Source of the DNA: JAWLGW01 sp964569055
GTDB taxonomy: Bacteria > Planctomycetota > J058
DNA: 32,151 nt
Assembly: GCA_964569055.1 (NCBI GenBank)
Contig: CAZMSZ010000041.1
Coordinates: 1 to 32,151, forward strand
Direction of reading: 5' to 3'
This document shows, one piece after another, positions 24,827-32,151 of this stretch. The notes beneath the pieces were generated by a model. The model was not told the origin of the DNA, made no database searches, and saw nothing but the letters and a program-made list of their open reading frames with translations. The translations under genes were made by a program, and so were the position numbers. Position 1 is the stretch's first letter. Each line of letters starts with the position of its first letter.

Positions 24827-26692
24827 TCACCCCTCGAACTTGATCGCCTCGAGCTCGAGCTCGACCCGCGCCTCGCCCTTCCAGCGGTTGAGGCGGGGGC
24901 GGAACGCGACCTGGAACGGGCGCGGGCCGCCGGGGCCGCTGGCGCGCTCGCGCAGGAGGGCCCACAGGTCGGGGCGGCCGAACGCGACGGTGCGCACCAC
25001 CCGGCCGCCCTGCTTGAGCATGAACGCCACGTGCTTGCCGCTGTCGCCCAGGAGGCGCGGCTCGCCCGCGAGCACCACCTCGCGCGCGGCGAACACTGGC
25101 TCGGGGTTCCCCTCGCCGAACGGGCTGAGCGCCTCGAGCTCGTCGATCAGCTCGCGCGAGACCTCCTCCAGGCCGATCTCGGCGTCGGCGACCACCTCGA
25201 ACCCGTCGAGCCGCGCGGCCACCTCGCGGGGGTCGGCGTCGGGCCCCAGGCCCAGGCCGTCCCGCACGCCGCGGTCGAAGGCGGCGCGGATCTCCTCCAG
25301 GCGCTCGGGCGCGGCGGTGAAGCCGAGCGCGGCCGCGTGGCCGCCCAGGCGCTCGAACAGGGGGCGCGCCGGCTCGAGCGCGGCGAGCAGGTCGACCCCG
25401 CCGGCGGTGCGCCCCGAGCCCTTGGCCCGCCCGGGCTCGAGCGAGGCCACCAGGGCCGGCCGCCCGTAGCGCTCGGTCAGCTTGGCGGCCACGATCCCCA
25501 CGATCCCGTGGGGCCAGCCCTCGCTCCACGCGACCAGACCCGCCGCCTGCGGCCGCTCGCCGTAGACCTCGTCGACCTGCGCGCAGGCCTCCTCGTAGAC
25601 CCGCTGCTGCACCTCGCGCCGGCGGCGGTTCTCGGCGTCGAGCTCCTCAGCCAGCCGGCGCGCCTCGGCCGGGTCGCGGGTGACGAGCAGCTCGAACGCG
25701 CGCCGCGCGCGCCCCATGCGCCCGGCGGCGTTGAGCCGCGGCGCCAGGCGGAAGCCGACGTCGGTGGTGTCGGGCGCGCGCCCCTCCAGCCTGGCGAGCG
25801 CGCACAGCGCCGCCAGGCCGGGCCCCGCCTGCTCCGCCTTGCCGGCCAGCGCGCCGAGGGTGCGCAGGCCGTAGCGCACCAGCACCCGGTTCTCGCCCAC
25901 GAGCGGCACCACGTCGGCCACCGTCCCGAGCGCGACCAGCGCCAGGCAGCGCAGCAGCACCTCGCGCACGGCGGGCTCGGCGCGCCCGTTGCGCCCGCGG
26001 CGGGCGGCGATCGCCCAGGCCAGCTTGAAGGCCACGCCCGCGCCGCACAGGTGCGGGTTGGCGTAGGTCGAGCCGGGGAGGCGCGGGTGGATCAGCGCGC
26101 ACGCCTCGGGCAGCCGCTCGGCGAACCCGTGGTGGTCGCACACGATCAGGTCGATTCCGGCGCCCTTGAGGAAGGCCGCCTCGTCGAGCGCGGCGATCCC
26201 GTTGTCGATCGAGATCACGACCTTCACCCCCTCGGCCGCGGCGCGCTCGAGGCGCGGGCGCGAGAGGCCGTAGCCCTCCGCGCGGTCGGGGATGTGCGCC
26301 TCCACCACGAACCCGAGCGCGCGCAGCACCTCGTGCAGCACTGCGGAGCCGGTGATCCCGTCGACGTCGTAGTCGCCGAACAGCAGCACCGGCTCGCGCG
26401 CGGCGAGCGCGCGCTCGAGGCGGTCGCAGGCGGCCGCGATCCCCGGCAGCCCGGCCGGGTCGAGCAGCCCCGCCAGGGACGGCTCGAGGAAGGTGCGCGC
26501 CTGCTCGCGGTCCTCGTGCCCGAGCCGGAGGAGGAGGTGCGCCGTGACGGCGCTCACGCCGAGGTCGCGGGCGAGCGCGCCGGCGCGCGCCGCGTCGCGG
26601 GGGGCGACCTTCCAGGGCCGGTCGGCGCCGGCGGCCGGAGCCTCGGTGGGAGCAGCGAGAGCGGAGTCGGTGGCGCGGTCCATGAGGGCCAT
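24827..26692 (-). CDS. recJ: single-stranded-DNA-specific exonuclease RecJ
   Basis: A 621-residue 5'-3' exonuclease that degrades single-stranded DNA in recombination and mismatch repair. DHH-phosphoesterase motifs occur in order: GDYDVDGITG (about 106-115), DNG (about 163), CDHHG (about 185-189), and GTVADVVPL. The DHHA1 domain has AKGSGRT and GGHAAALGFT, and an OB-like C-terminal domain follows (PEPVFAAREVVL, VAFRPRLNRWKG). The ATG at 26692 is chosen for the GGGGGAG site 7 nt upstream; another ATG at 26683 is possible, and a longer frame to 26779 runs into very GC-rich low-complexity DNA. It stands divergent from the DUF6941 gene. Confidence 0.95.
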   Translation of the reverse strand: MALMDRATDSALAAPTEAPAAGADRPWKVAPRDAARAGALARDLGVSAVTAHLLLRLGHEDREQARTFLEPSLAGLLDPAGLPGIAAACDRLERALAAREPVLLFGDYDVDGITGSAVLHEVLRALGFVVEAHIPDRAEGYGLSRPRLERAAAEGVKVVISIDNGIAALDEAAFLKGAGIDLIVCDHHGFAERLPEACALIHPRLPGSTYANPHLCGAGVAFKLAWAIAARRGRNGRAEPAVREVLLRCLALVALGTVADVVPLVGENRVLVRYGLRTLGALAGKAEQAGPGLAALCALARLEGRAPDTTDVGFRLAPRLNAAGRMGRARRAFELLVTRDPAEARRLAEELDAENRRRREVQQRVYEEACAQVDEVYGERPQAAGLVAWSEGWPHGIVGIVAAKLTERYGRPALVASLEPGRAKGSGRTAGGVDLLAALEPARPLFERLGGHAAALGFTAAPERLEEIRAAFDRGVRDGLGLGPDADPREVAARLDGFEVVADAEIGLEEVSRELIDELEALSPFGEGNPEPVFAAREVVLAGEPRLLGDSGKHVAFMLKQGGRVVRTVAFGRPDLWALLRERASGPGGPRPFQVAFRPRLNRWKGEARVELELEAIKFEG

Positions 26693-26802
26693 TGAACGCT
26701 CCCCCACCGACAGGCCCGGGCGGCCCGGGCCCGCTCGGGCCCCGGCCCCGGGCCGGGCTCGCCCGCCCCGCGAGGCCACCGGGCAGGACCGGACGCGCGT
26801 GC

Positions 26803-26808
26803 TAGGCT
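26803..26808 (+). promoter_or_regulatory. -10-like TAGGCT box, predicted leaderless start
   Basis: TAGGCT ends 6 nt before the ATG at 26815. An AGGA abuts the ATG directly, too close to act as a normal Shine-Dalgarno. Confidence 0.45.
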
Positions 26809-26814
26809 TCAGGA

Positions 26815-27246
26815 ATGAGCAGCAAGCACGTCGTCCCGCAGTGCCTGGCCCTCATGCTGTGCGACACCGTGATCGAGGACCGGCGCACCCGCAACAAGTC
26901 GTTGATCAACATGTTCAACGGCGTGCTCGCGCCCTCGGTCCCCGTGCGCCACGACAAGATGTGCGCCTTCACCGCCTTCTCGGGCGGGCGCGGGACCGTG
27001 CCGATCGCCCTGCGGCTGTGCTTCGACAAGGAGTACGAGCAGGACCTGATCCGGCTGACCGGCAACCTCGTGTTCCCGCCGGGCAACCCCCACGCGGTCG
27101 TGGACATGGTGTTCGAGGTGCGGGGGTTCGTGTTCCCGCAGTTCGGCAACTACACGTTCGAGGTGGTGCACGAGGAGGTGCCGCTCATGGCGCGGCGGTT
27201 CTCGGTGACCCAGGCCGAGACGCTCCCGCTGCCGCCGCCGGTGTAG
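26815..27246 (+). CDS. DUF6941-like protein of unknown function
   Basis: A 143-residue protein. The opening LALMLCDTVIEDRRTRNKSL, followed by INMFNGVLAPSVPVRHDKM, and the later VVDMVFEVRGFVFPQFGNYTFEVVHEE match the DUF6941 pattern: L-C-D-x-V-I-x-D, G-K-x-S-L-I-x-I-F, and a final F-P-x-x-G-x-Y-x-F strand. The fold is predicted as a beta sandwich without signal or membrane segment. Its role is unknown; small DUF6941 proteins often stand next to signalling or defence-like genes, so context is the main clue. Here two membrane kinases follow 54 nt downstream on the same strand. The ATG is 6 nt after a TAGGCT box. Confidence 0.75.
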   Translation: MSSKHVVPQCLALMLCDTVIEDRRTRNKSLINMFNGVLAPSVPVRHDKMCAFTAFSGGRGTVPIALRLCFDKEYEQDLIRLTGNLVFPPGNPHAVVDMVFEVRGFVFPQFGNYTFEVVHEEVPLMARRFSVTQAETLPLPPPV

Positions 27247-27250
27247 GGGA

Positions 27251-27279
27251 TTGCCAAACCGCGCGCGCGGCTCTACACC
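27251..27279 (+). promoter_or_regulatory. possible promoter for the twin-kinase genes
   Basis: TTGCCA (27251-27256) and TACACC (27274-27279) are separated by 17 nt, and AGGGGAG follows before the GTG at 27301. Both hexamers are imperfect; read-through from the DUF6941 gene is equally possible. Confidence 0.3.
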
Positions 27280-27300
27280 AGAGGGCAGGGGAGCGGCGCG

Positions 27301-28434
27301 GTGACGATCGAGTTGATACCCGGCCAGCTGCTGGGGGATTACGAGCTGCTCGGGCCGGCGGGCGCGGGCGGCTTCTCGGTGGTGTGGCAGGCACGCCGGG
27401 TCGGCGGCGAGGAGCTCGTCGCGATCAAGGTCCCGCAGGTCGAGCAGCTCGTCGAGCACCTGCGCCAGGAGGCGACGCTCACCCGTCGGGTGGACGACCC
27501 GCAGGTCGCGCCGATCCTCGAGGCGCACCTCGACCACGACCCGCCGTTCCTGGTCCTCCCCTGGATCGGCGACGGGCCCTTGGAGCCGCCCCGCGAGGTG
27601 CCCTCGCCGCTAGTGCTGGCGGCCACCCTCGAGCGGGTGCTCGACCTGACCCGAGTCCTGGCGCGGGTGCACGCCAAGGGCGTGGTCCACGGCGACCTCA
27701 AGCCCGGCAACGTGCTCCTGCGCCCCGACGGCAAGGTCGTGCTGTGCGACCTCGGCCTGGCGCGGCTGCAGGTCAAGGCCAACCTCGAGCGCTCGCTGGC
27801 GCAGTCGCTGGTGAGCGTGGACGGGCGCTCCCTCGCCGGCACGCTCGACTACATGGCGCCCGAGCTGTTCGAGGGCCAGGAGCCCAGCGCCGCCAGCGAC
27901 CTGTACGCCCTCGGCGTGCTCCTCCACCACCTGCTGACCGGGCGTCCGCCCGCGTTCGGGGTGTCGGCCGAGGAGGTCAACCCCTACCTGACGCCCGGCG
28001 CCGAGGGGCTGCTGCGCTGGCTGCTCCAGCCCGACCCGGCCCGCCGCCCGGCCTCCGCCGAGCAGGTCGCCCGCGTGCTCGCGCGCCTGCTGCGCGCCGA
28101 GGAGCGCTGCCTGGCGCGGCGCAACGGCCACGAGCGGCGGCGGGTGTTCGAGCGGCGCATGCGCGTGCTGCGGCGCGGCGCACGCGCCCTGCTGGTCGCC
28201 GTGGCTGGCGCGGCCGCCCTGCTCGCGCTCGGCTGGACCGCGCTGGCGATCGGGACCGAGGCGGGCCCCTTCGGCCGGGTGCGCACGCTCATCTTCTTGA
28301 CGGTGCTGAACCCGATCGCGTGGGTCGGGTTGGTGCTCGGGATCACCACGATCAACGCCTGGATCGCGGGCGTCCCCGATGGCGTCTACAAGAAGCGGCC
28401 GGGTCACCCGATCTGGTCGTTCATGATGCAGTGA
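27301..28434 (+). CDS. HGD-type Ser/Thr protein kinase with two C-terminal membrane helices (first of a tandem pair)
   Basis: A 377-residue protein with an N-terminal kinase domain (about 14-265): glycine loop GPAGAGGFSVVW, Lys43 in AIKVP, HGDLKPGN (Asp132) where most kinases have HRD, DLG at 150-152, APE at 186-188. The missing arginine puts it among kinases that do not need classic activation-loop phosphorylation, so it may be constitutively active. The activation segment carries LERSLAQSL, shared with the next gene. A basic stretch (RRRVFERRMRVLRRG) precedes two membrane helices at about 297-317 and 328-352, and only a short tail lies beyond, so there is no outer sensor domain. GTG start with AGGGGAG upstream. 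Confidence 0.9.
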   Translation: MTIELIPGQLLGDYELLGPAGAGGFSVVWQARRVGGEELVAIKVPQVEQLVEHLRQEATLTRRVDDPQVAPILEAHLDHDPPFLVLPWIGDGPLEPPREVPSPLVLAATLERVLDLTRVLARVHAKGVVHGDLKPGNVLLRPDGKVVLCDLGLARLQVKANLERSLAQSLVSVDGRSLAGTLDYMAPELFEGQEPSAASDLYALGVLLHHLLTGRPPAFGVSAEEVNPYLTPGAEGLLRWLLQPDPARRPASAEQVARVLARLLRAEERCLARRNGHERRRVFERRMRVLRRGARALLVAVAGAAALLALGWTALAIGTEAGPFGRVRTLIFLTVLNPIAWVGLVLGITTINAWIAGVPDGVYKKRPGHPIWSFMMQ

Positions 28435-28447
28435 GAGCGAGGCGGTC

Positions 28448-29578
28448 ATGAGCGAGCCCACCGCCGAGCCGGTCGAGGCGCCCGCGCGCGAGCGCGCCGG
28501 CTGCCGGCTCGAGGCCAAGGTCGCCGAGGGTCCGTTCAGCGAGGTGTGGCGCGGGGTCCGCCTGGAGGACGGCCGCCCGGTCGCGGTCAAGCTGGCGCGC
28601 GACGCGCTGGGCGCGCGCATGCTGCGCGAGGAGGCGGACGTCACCCGCCGGCTGCGCTACAACACCGACGTGGTGGTCGAGGTCCTCGCCTTCGACCCCG
28701 GGGGCGACGAGGCGGGCGAGCCGCCGGCGCTGGTCATGCCGTGGCTGGGCGAGCGCACGTTCCGCGACGTGCTCGAGGCCGCCGCCAGCGACGACGAGCG
28801 GGTTCACGCCGCCCGCGCCTTCGTCGAGGTCGTGGAGGCCGTCGGACACGTGCACATGCTCGGGGTCGTCCACGGCGACCTCAAGCCCGAGAACGTGCTG
28901 CTCGACGAGGGCGGGCGGCCGGTCCTGGTCGACTTCGGCCTGGCGCGCGTCATGCGTCAGGCGCGCCTGGAGCGCACGCTCGCGCAGTCGCTGCGCAGCG
29001 AGGACGCCCTGACCGGCGGGACGCTGGCCTACATGGCGCCCGAGGTCGTCAAGGGCGGCGAGCCCACCTACCAGGCCGACGTGTACGCGCTGGGCGTCAT
29101 GCTCCACGAGGTGCTCCTCGGCCGCCGCCCCGACAAGGTCACCCGCCCCGAGGACCTCCGCCGCCACCTGCCGGGCGAGGTGGTCGACCTGATCCTGGGC
29201 CGGGCGCTCGCCTACGAGCCCCTCGATCGGTTCGGGCGCGCCGGCCACCTCGAGGTCGAGCTGCGCCTGAAGCTCGCGCCCCACCTCCACACCGGCCTGC
29301 GCCGCCGCGCGCTCGGCGCCGGCCGCGCCGCGCTGGCCGGCCTGGCGGCGTTCTTCGTGGCGCTGCGCTACGCGTTCGTGGCCGCGCTGCTCGCGACCTA
29401 CGCGGCGCTCGCGATCGGGACGGCGGTCACGGTCGCCCACGAGGGCGTCGAGGGCCTGTTCGTCCTGCTGCCCGCGCTCCTCGCGGTCTTGCTGCACACC
29501 TTCGTCCGCTGGGAGGGCCCCGAGACGCCCGAGGAGGCGAGCGCGCGCACGGGCTTCTTCTGGAAGAAGGGGCGGTAA
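28448..29578 (+). CDS. HGD-type Ser/Thr protein kinase with C-terminal membrane helices (second of a tandem pair)
   Basis: A 376-residue sister of the preceding kinase, starting 13 nt after its stop. The kinase domain runs from about 20 to 290: AEGPFSEVWRG loop, Lys48, HGDLKPEN (Asp144), DFG at 162-164, APE at 197-199. The activation segment has LERTLAQSL, nearly the same as in the first copy, and the genes share length, HGD motif and a paired membrane-helix end (about 303-330 and 335-357). They therefore arose by duplication but are well diverged. The gene ends 3 nt from the stop of the convergent HEAT-repeat gene, with no room for a terminator between them. Confidence 0.9.
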   Translation: MSEPTAEPVEAPARERAGCRLEAKVAEGPFSEVWRGVRLEDGRPVAVKLARDALGARMLREEADVTRRLRYNTDVVVEVLAFDPGGDEAGEPPALVMPWLGERTFRDVLEAAASDDERVHAARAFVEVVEAVGHVHMLGVVHGDLKPENVLLDEGGRPVLVDFGLARVMRQARLERTLAQSLRSEDALTGGTLAYMAPEVVKGGEPTYQADVYALGVMLHEVLLGRRPDKVTRPEDLRRHLPGEVVDLILGRALAYEPLDRFGRAGHLEVELRLKLAPHLHTGLRRRALGAGRAALAGLAAFFVALRYAFVAALLATYAALAIGTAVTVAHEGVEGLFVLLPALLAVLLHTFVRWEGPETPEEASARTGFFWKKGR

Positions 29579-29581
29579 GCG

Positions 29582-30982
29582 CTACGGTTCGGCCGCGCGC
29601 TCCCGCTCGGCCTCGCCCGCCCCGAGCAGGCCCCACAGCACGCCCAGCGCGCAGCAGCCCGCGACCGACAGCAGCGCGGCCGCGGTGAACGGCAGCCCGC
29701 CCACCCAGCGCTCGGGGAGGTAGTAGGCCGCCCACGGCTCGCGCAGCGCGGTCGCGACCGGGGTGCAGAACACGGGCAGCGAGGCGACCAGCGCGAACAG
29801 CCCCAGCGGAAGTCGCCACGGGCGGGCCGGGGGGCTGCGACGCATACCCCAGCGCCAGGCGCCGAACCACAGCCCGAACAGGAGCCCGACCAGCAGCGCC
29901 TCGGACCACCAGGCCTGGAGCACGACCCAGGCGGGGCCTCGGAGCGAGAACTGCTCGAATCCACGCCCGAGCGTCGAGAGCCCAGCGGCGTCTCGGTCCG
30001 CTCGCCAGCGCTCGATCGCGACCCAGAGGAGGTCCTCGCACATGGGAACGGACGGGACGGGGTGAGCTAGGCCCACCCACGCGACGAGCAGGTCGAGCGC
30101 TCTGCGACGCACCCGAGCGTCTCGGTCGCGCGCCAGCAGCGGAAGACAGCCCGCGACGGCGCGTTCGGCTCCGGTGGTGGGAGCCGATTTCGCTAGCTCT
30201 CGGGACAAGCTGCGGGCGATCGCGAGACGCGCCGCGAGCGGGACGCTGACATGGGGCCGCTCGGGATCGCTGGAGCGCAGAGCGCGCACGGGGCCGAGCG
30301 GGTCGACGTCCACCAGCGCCGAGGCCAGCCTCAGCGCGAGCTCACCGTCGGCGCGCGCGACGTTCGCCGGCAGCGCGAGCAGGCGCGCTCGGATGGCGGG
30401 CTCGGCGACCGTCACCCATCGCTCTCCCAAGGCCTCCGCGGCCATGACGGCGACCGTGAGGTCGGGCGTCGCCACGACCGAGATGAGCGCCTCTTGCGCG
30501 AGCGCGCCGGTCGTTCGGCCGCCGGGTGCGGTCCTCCAGACCTCTGCCAGACGCCGAACCGCCGCCTGGCGCACCTCGGTCGCGCGGTCGGCCTGCGCCG
30601 TGCGCAGGAGCAGCGTCACGTTGGTGAGGGCGCTGGCCGCTGCGGCACGCACCCGCGGGGTCCGTCCGTGCGCGAGCGTCTGGGTCAGCTCTCGCTCCCC
30701 GGCCAGACCCAGGCGAGAGATCGCGTACGCCGCCCGCGCGCCCACTCCGCCATCGGGGTCGTCGAGCGCCGCCCGCAGGGCCGGCAGCGCGGCGAGCGCG
30801 TCCACCCCGGGCGCCCCGAGCCGCGTCGCGGCGGCGCGCCGCTCCAGCGTCCAGGGCGAGCGCAGCGCCGCGGTCCAGCGAGCGAGCTCGTCCTCCGCCG
30901 ACTGCGCGAGCGCGCACGGCGCGAGGACGAGCACGAGCAGCGCCGCGCCGATCCCGCGTCTCGCGCTCGTCCGCTCGCCCAT
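29582..30982 (-). CDS. HEAT-repeat protein with signal peptide and C-terminal membrane segments
   Basis: A 466-residue protein. The signal peptide (IGAALLVLVLAPCALAQ) is cleaved near residue 27. HEAT-like helical pairs fill about 30-320: ARWTAALRSPWTLERRAAATRLG, LPALRAALDDPDGGVGARAAYAISRLG, RTPRVRAAAASALTNV, TEVRQAAVRRLAEVW, DLTVAVMAAEALGERW, DARVRRRALDLLVAW. Three membrane helices end the protein (about 345-367, 380-402 and 420-448). It would be a membrane-anchored protein-binding scaffold in the periplasm. The ATG at 30982 has GGAGG 7 nt upstream, and a longer frame upstream is non-coding. It follows the SRPBCC gene by 50 nt on the same strand. Confidence 0.82.
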   Translation of the reverse strand: MGERTSARRGIGAALLVLVLAPCALAQSAEDELARWTAALRSPWTLERRAAATRLGAPGVDALAALPALRAALDDPDGGVGARAAYAISRLGLAGERELTQTLAHGRTPRVRAAAASALTNVTLLLRTAQADRATEVRQAAVRRLAEVWRTAPGGRTTGALAQEALISVVATPDLTVAVMAAEALGERWVTVAEPAIRARLLALPANVARADGELALRLASALVDVDPLGPVRALRSSDPERPHVSVPLAARLAIARSLSRELAKSAPTTGAERAVAGCLPLLARDRDARVRRRALDLLVAWVGLAHPVPSVPMCEDLLWVAIERWRADRDAAGLSTLGRGFEQFSLRGPAWVVLQAWWSEALLVGLLFGLWFGAWRWGMRRSPPARPWRLPLGLFALVASLPVFCTPVATALREPWAAYYLPERWVGGLPFTAAALLSVAGCCALGVLWGLLGAGEAERERAAEP

Positions 30983-31032
30983 GAGTCGCCTCCAAGACCA
31001 GCATGCCTCACGGGAGCGCCACGCGCTCGGCC

Positions 31033-31449
31033 TCACGCCTCGCAGAACCGCACCAGCCCCGCCGCCTCCTCGGCGACCGCCGTCTCGAGCGAGCGCTTCA
31101 GGAGCGGTCCAAACAGCACGGCCAGGAGCCCGCGCGAGCGGAGCCACAGCGTGACGCGCGCGCCGTCCGCCGCCGGCTCCACGACGTGCCCGGCCTGGAG
31201 CGCGAGGCCGGGCACGACCCGGGTCTCCCACTCGTAGATCCGCGGCGGTTCGTGGCGGGTGACGACCCACACGCTGGCGCGCTCGCCATGGATTCGGTAC
31301 CGCGCCCCCACCCGGAACGGCCCCTCGTCGAGCGCGTCGACCCGGTGAATCACCGGGTTCCAGCGCGGCCACCCCGGGGGATCGGCCTGGATGGCGAACA
31401 CGCGCTCGACGACGGCGCGGATCGTGAACGTGCGTTCGAAGTAGGCCAT
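31033..31449 (-). CDS. SRPBCC (START-like) family protein
   Basis: A 138-residue single-domain protein of the polyketide cyclase/SRPBCC superfamily, a fold with a deep pocket for hydrophobic ligands. The pattern is typical: TFTIRAVVERVFAIQADPPGWPRWNPVIHRV (first strand, two helices), GARYRIHGE, YEWETRVVPG, GARVTLWLRSRGLLAVLFGPLLKRSLETAVAEEAAGLVRFCEA (last strand and long helix). No ligand can be named. The Shine-Dalgarno is weak (GAGCGAG) and a TACAGT box lies 38 nt upstream. It stands between the CheR-type and HEAT-repeat genes on the same strand. Confidence 0.88.
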   Translation of the reverse strand: MAYFERTFTIRAVVERVFAIQADPPGWPRWNPVIHRVDALDEGPFRVGARYRIHGERASVWVVTRHEPPRIYEWETRVVPGLALQAGHVVEPAADGARVTLWLRSRGLLAVLFGPLLKRSLETAVAEEAAGLVRFCEA

Positions 31450-31487
31450 GGGCTCGCTCGTGGCTGCCGTCCTCGATCCTCGGCGAG

Positions 31488-31493
31488 ACTGTA
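31488..31493 (-). promoter_or_regulatory. -10-like TACAGT box for the SRPBCC gene
   Basis: On the minus strand TACAGT lies 38 nt before the ATG at 31449, in the 77-nt gap after the CheR-type gene. Confidence 0.35.
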
Positions 31494-31526
31494 TGGCGCC
31501 GTCGCCGCGCCGAGAGCCCTGCGCGG

Positions 31527-32151
31527 CTACGTCGGCACGGCGTGCGAGGTCCGCCGCCAGATCCCCTCGCGCGCCAGCCAGGGCTCGAACCAGGGCTGCG
31601 GCCCCGGCAGCCGCTCCTTGCGCGCCGTGACGAAGCCGCCGCCCGGCGCGACCCGCGCCGCGAGGGTCGGGAGCACGGCCTGCTGGAGCGGCAGGTCGAA
31701 GTACGTGAACACGAGATTCCGGCACAGCACGAGGTCGAACACCTCGTCCGGCGTCGTGGCGCGCAGGTCCTCGCAGCGCAGCTCCACGTCCGCGCGGATC
31801 GCCGGGTCGAGCACCAGCTCGCCGTCCTCCGGGCGGAACCACCGCTCGCGCCAGGCGGCCGGCAGGTCCTTCACGCTGCTCGGCGCGTAGCGCCCGGCCT
31901 CCGCCCGGGCGAGCGTGTCCCGATCGACGTCGGTCCCGAGCAGCCGAAGCCCGAGCCCACAGAACCGCGCCGCGAGCCGCTCGCGCCACAGGATCGCCAG
32001 CGTGTACGGCTCCTCCCCCGCCGCGCAGGGCACGCTCCACACCGCGAGGCGCGAGGCCCCGCGCGTGAGCGCCGCCGCGGCCAGCTCGGGCAAGACCGTG
32101 TCGGCGAGCCGATCGAACACCGAGCGATCGCGATAGAACCGCGAGATCGGA
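31527..32151 (-). CDS. CheR-type protein-glutamate methyltransferase, 5' end beyond the window
   Basis: The readable 207 residues are the catalytic and C-terminal part of a CheR, which methylates glutamates of chemoreceptors with S-adenosylmethionine. The frame continues through the window edge: SRFYRDRSVFDRL at the very end is the standard CheR segment just before the SAM domain. Then VWSVPCAAGEEPYTLA (SAM motif I; usually GCSTGEEPYS), LLGTDVDRDTLARAEAGRYA (motif II), and DLVLCRNLVFTYFDLPLQQAVL (usually VLCRNVLIYF). The C-terminus lacks further domains. No chemotaxis receptor or kinase is visible in the window. The start cannot be determined here. Confidence 0.9.
   Translation of the reverse strand, partial: PISRFYRDRSVFDRLADTVLPELAAAALTRGASRLAVWSVPCAAGEEPYTLAILWRERLAARFCGLGLRLLGTDVDRDTLARAEAGRYAPSSVKDLPAAWRERWFRPEDGELVLDPAIRADVELRCEDLRATTPDEVFDLVLCRNLVFTYFDLPLQQAVLPTLAARVAPGGGFVTARKERLPGPQPWFEPWLAREGIWRRTSHAVPT

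Noticed and set aside
27301..29578. The HGD kinases as pseudokinases
   Set aside because: Both keep the ATP-binding lysine, catalytic Asp, D(F/L)G and APE; only the regulatory arginine is changed, which does not abolish catalysis.

Overview
The window is very GC-rich, dense bacterial DNA carrying 27 genes or gene parts and three assembly gaps of exactly 100 N (9076-9175, 13162-13261, 18551-18650). Four Ser/Thr protein kinases, an FHA protein, a planctomycete-type cytochrome (PSCyt/PSD domains) with a DUF1552 partner, a TIR-TPR membrane protein, a DUF6941 protein and an LpxH-like hydrolase suggest a diderm, high-GC member of Planctomycetota. Myxococcota is the main alternative. No rRNA, tRNA, CRISPR array, insertion sequence or phage gene was seen.

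Layout. 1-3 kb: NADP-malic enzyme (-) divergent from a histidine phosphatase (+). 3-8.2 kb: a large kinase-TPR protein, then a TIR-TM-TPR protein closely followed by a nitroreductase. 8.3-13.1 kb: a putative lipoprotein, the 3' tail of an ammonium transporter cut by a gap, a Nudix hydrolase (-), an LpxH-like hydrolase, an ankyrin lipoprotein and a membrane acyltransferase. 13.3-17.1 kb: a heme lipoprotein and a Tat-type DUF1552 protein with overlapping genes. 17.2-18.5 kb: a doubtful small ORF, a CheY-like receiver and an FHA protein. 18.7-22.6 kb: a HAL2/SAL1-type phosphatase (-), divergent from a PH-like membrane protein whose stop overlaps the start of a kinase-propeller gene. 22.8-26.7 kb: a secreted cell-wall hydrolase (+) and RecJ (-) converge on an AT-rich, almost perfectly palindromic 92-nt element. 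26.8-29.6 kb: a DUF6941 protein and two sister HGD-type membrane kinases. 29.6-32.1 kb (-): a CheR-type methyltransferase cut by the window edge, an SRPBCC protein and a HEAT-repeat membrane protein.

Most genes fit ordinary housekeeping plus a large signalling complement. The kinases, the FHA protein and the receiver could form a phospho-signalling network, but nothing in the sequence links a particular kinase to a substrate. A shared regulatory feature is a TAnnnT box. At five genes it lies only 6-8 nt before the start codon, which predicts leaderless mRNAs; at others it precedes a short leader with a Shine-Dalgarno site.

The best candidates for something undescribed are the AT-rich palindrome at 24640-24731, the DUF6941 plus twin HGD-kinase cluster at 26815-29578, and the TIR-TPR/nitroreductase pair at 6288-8149.
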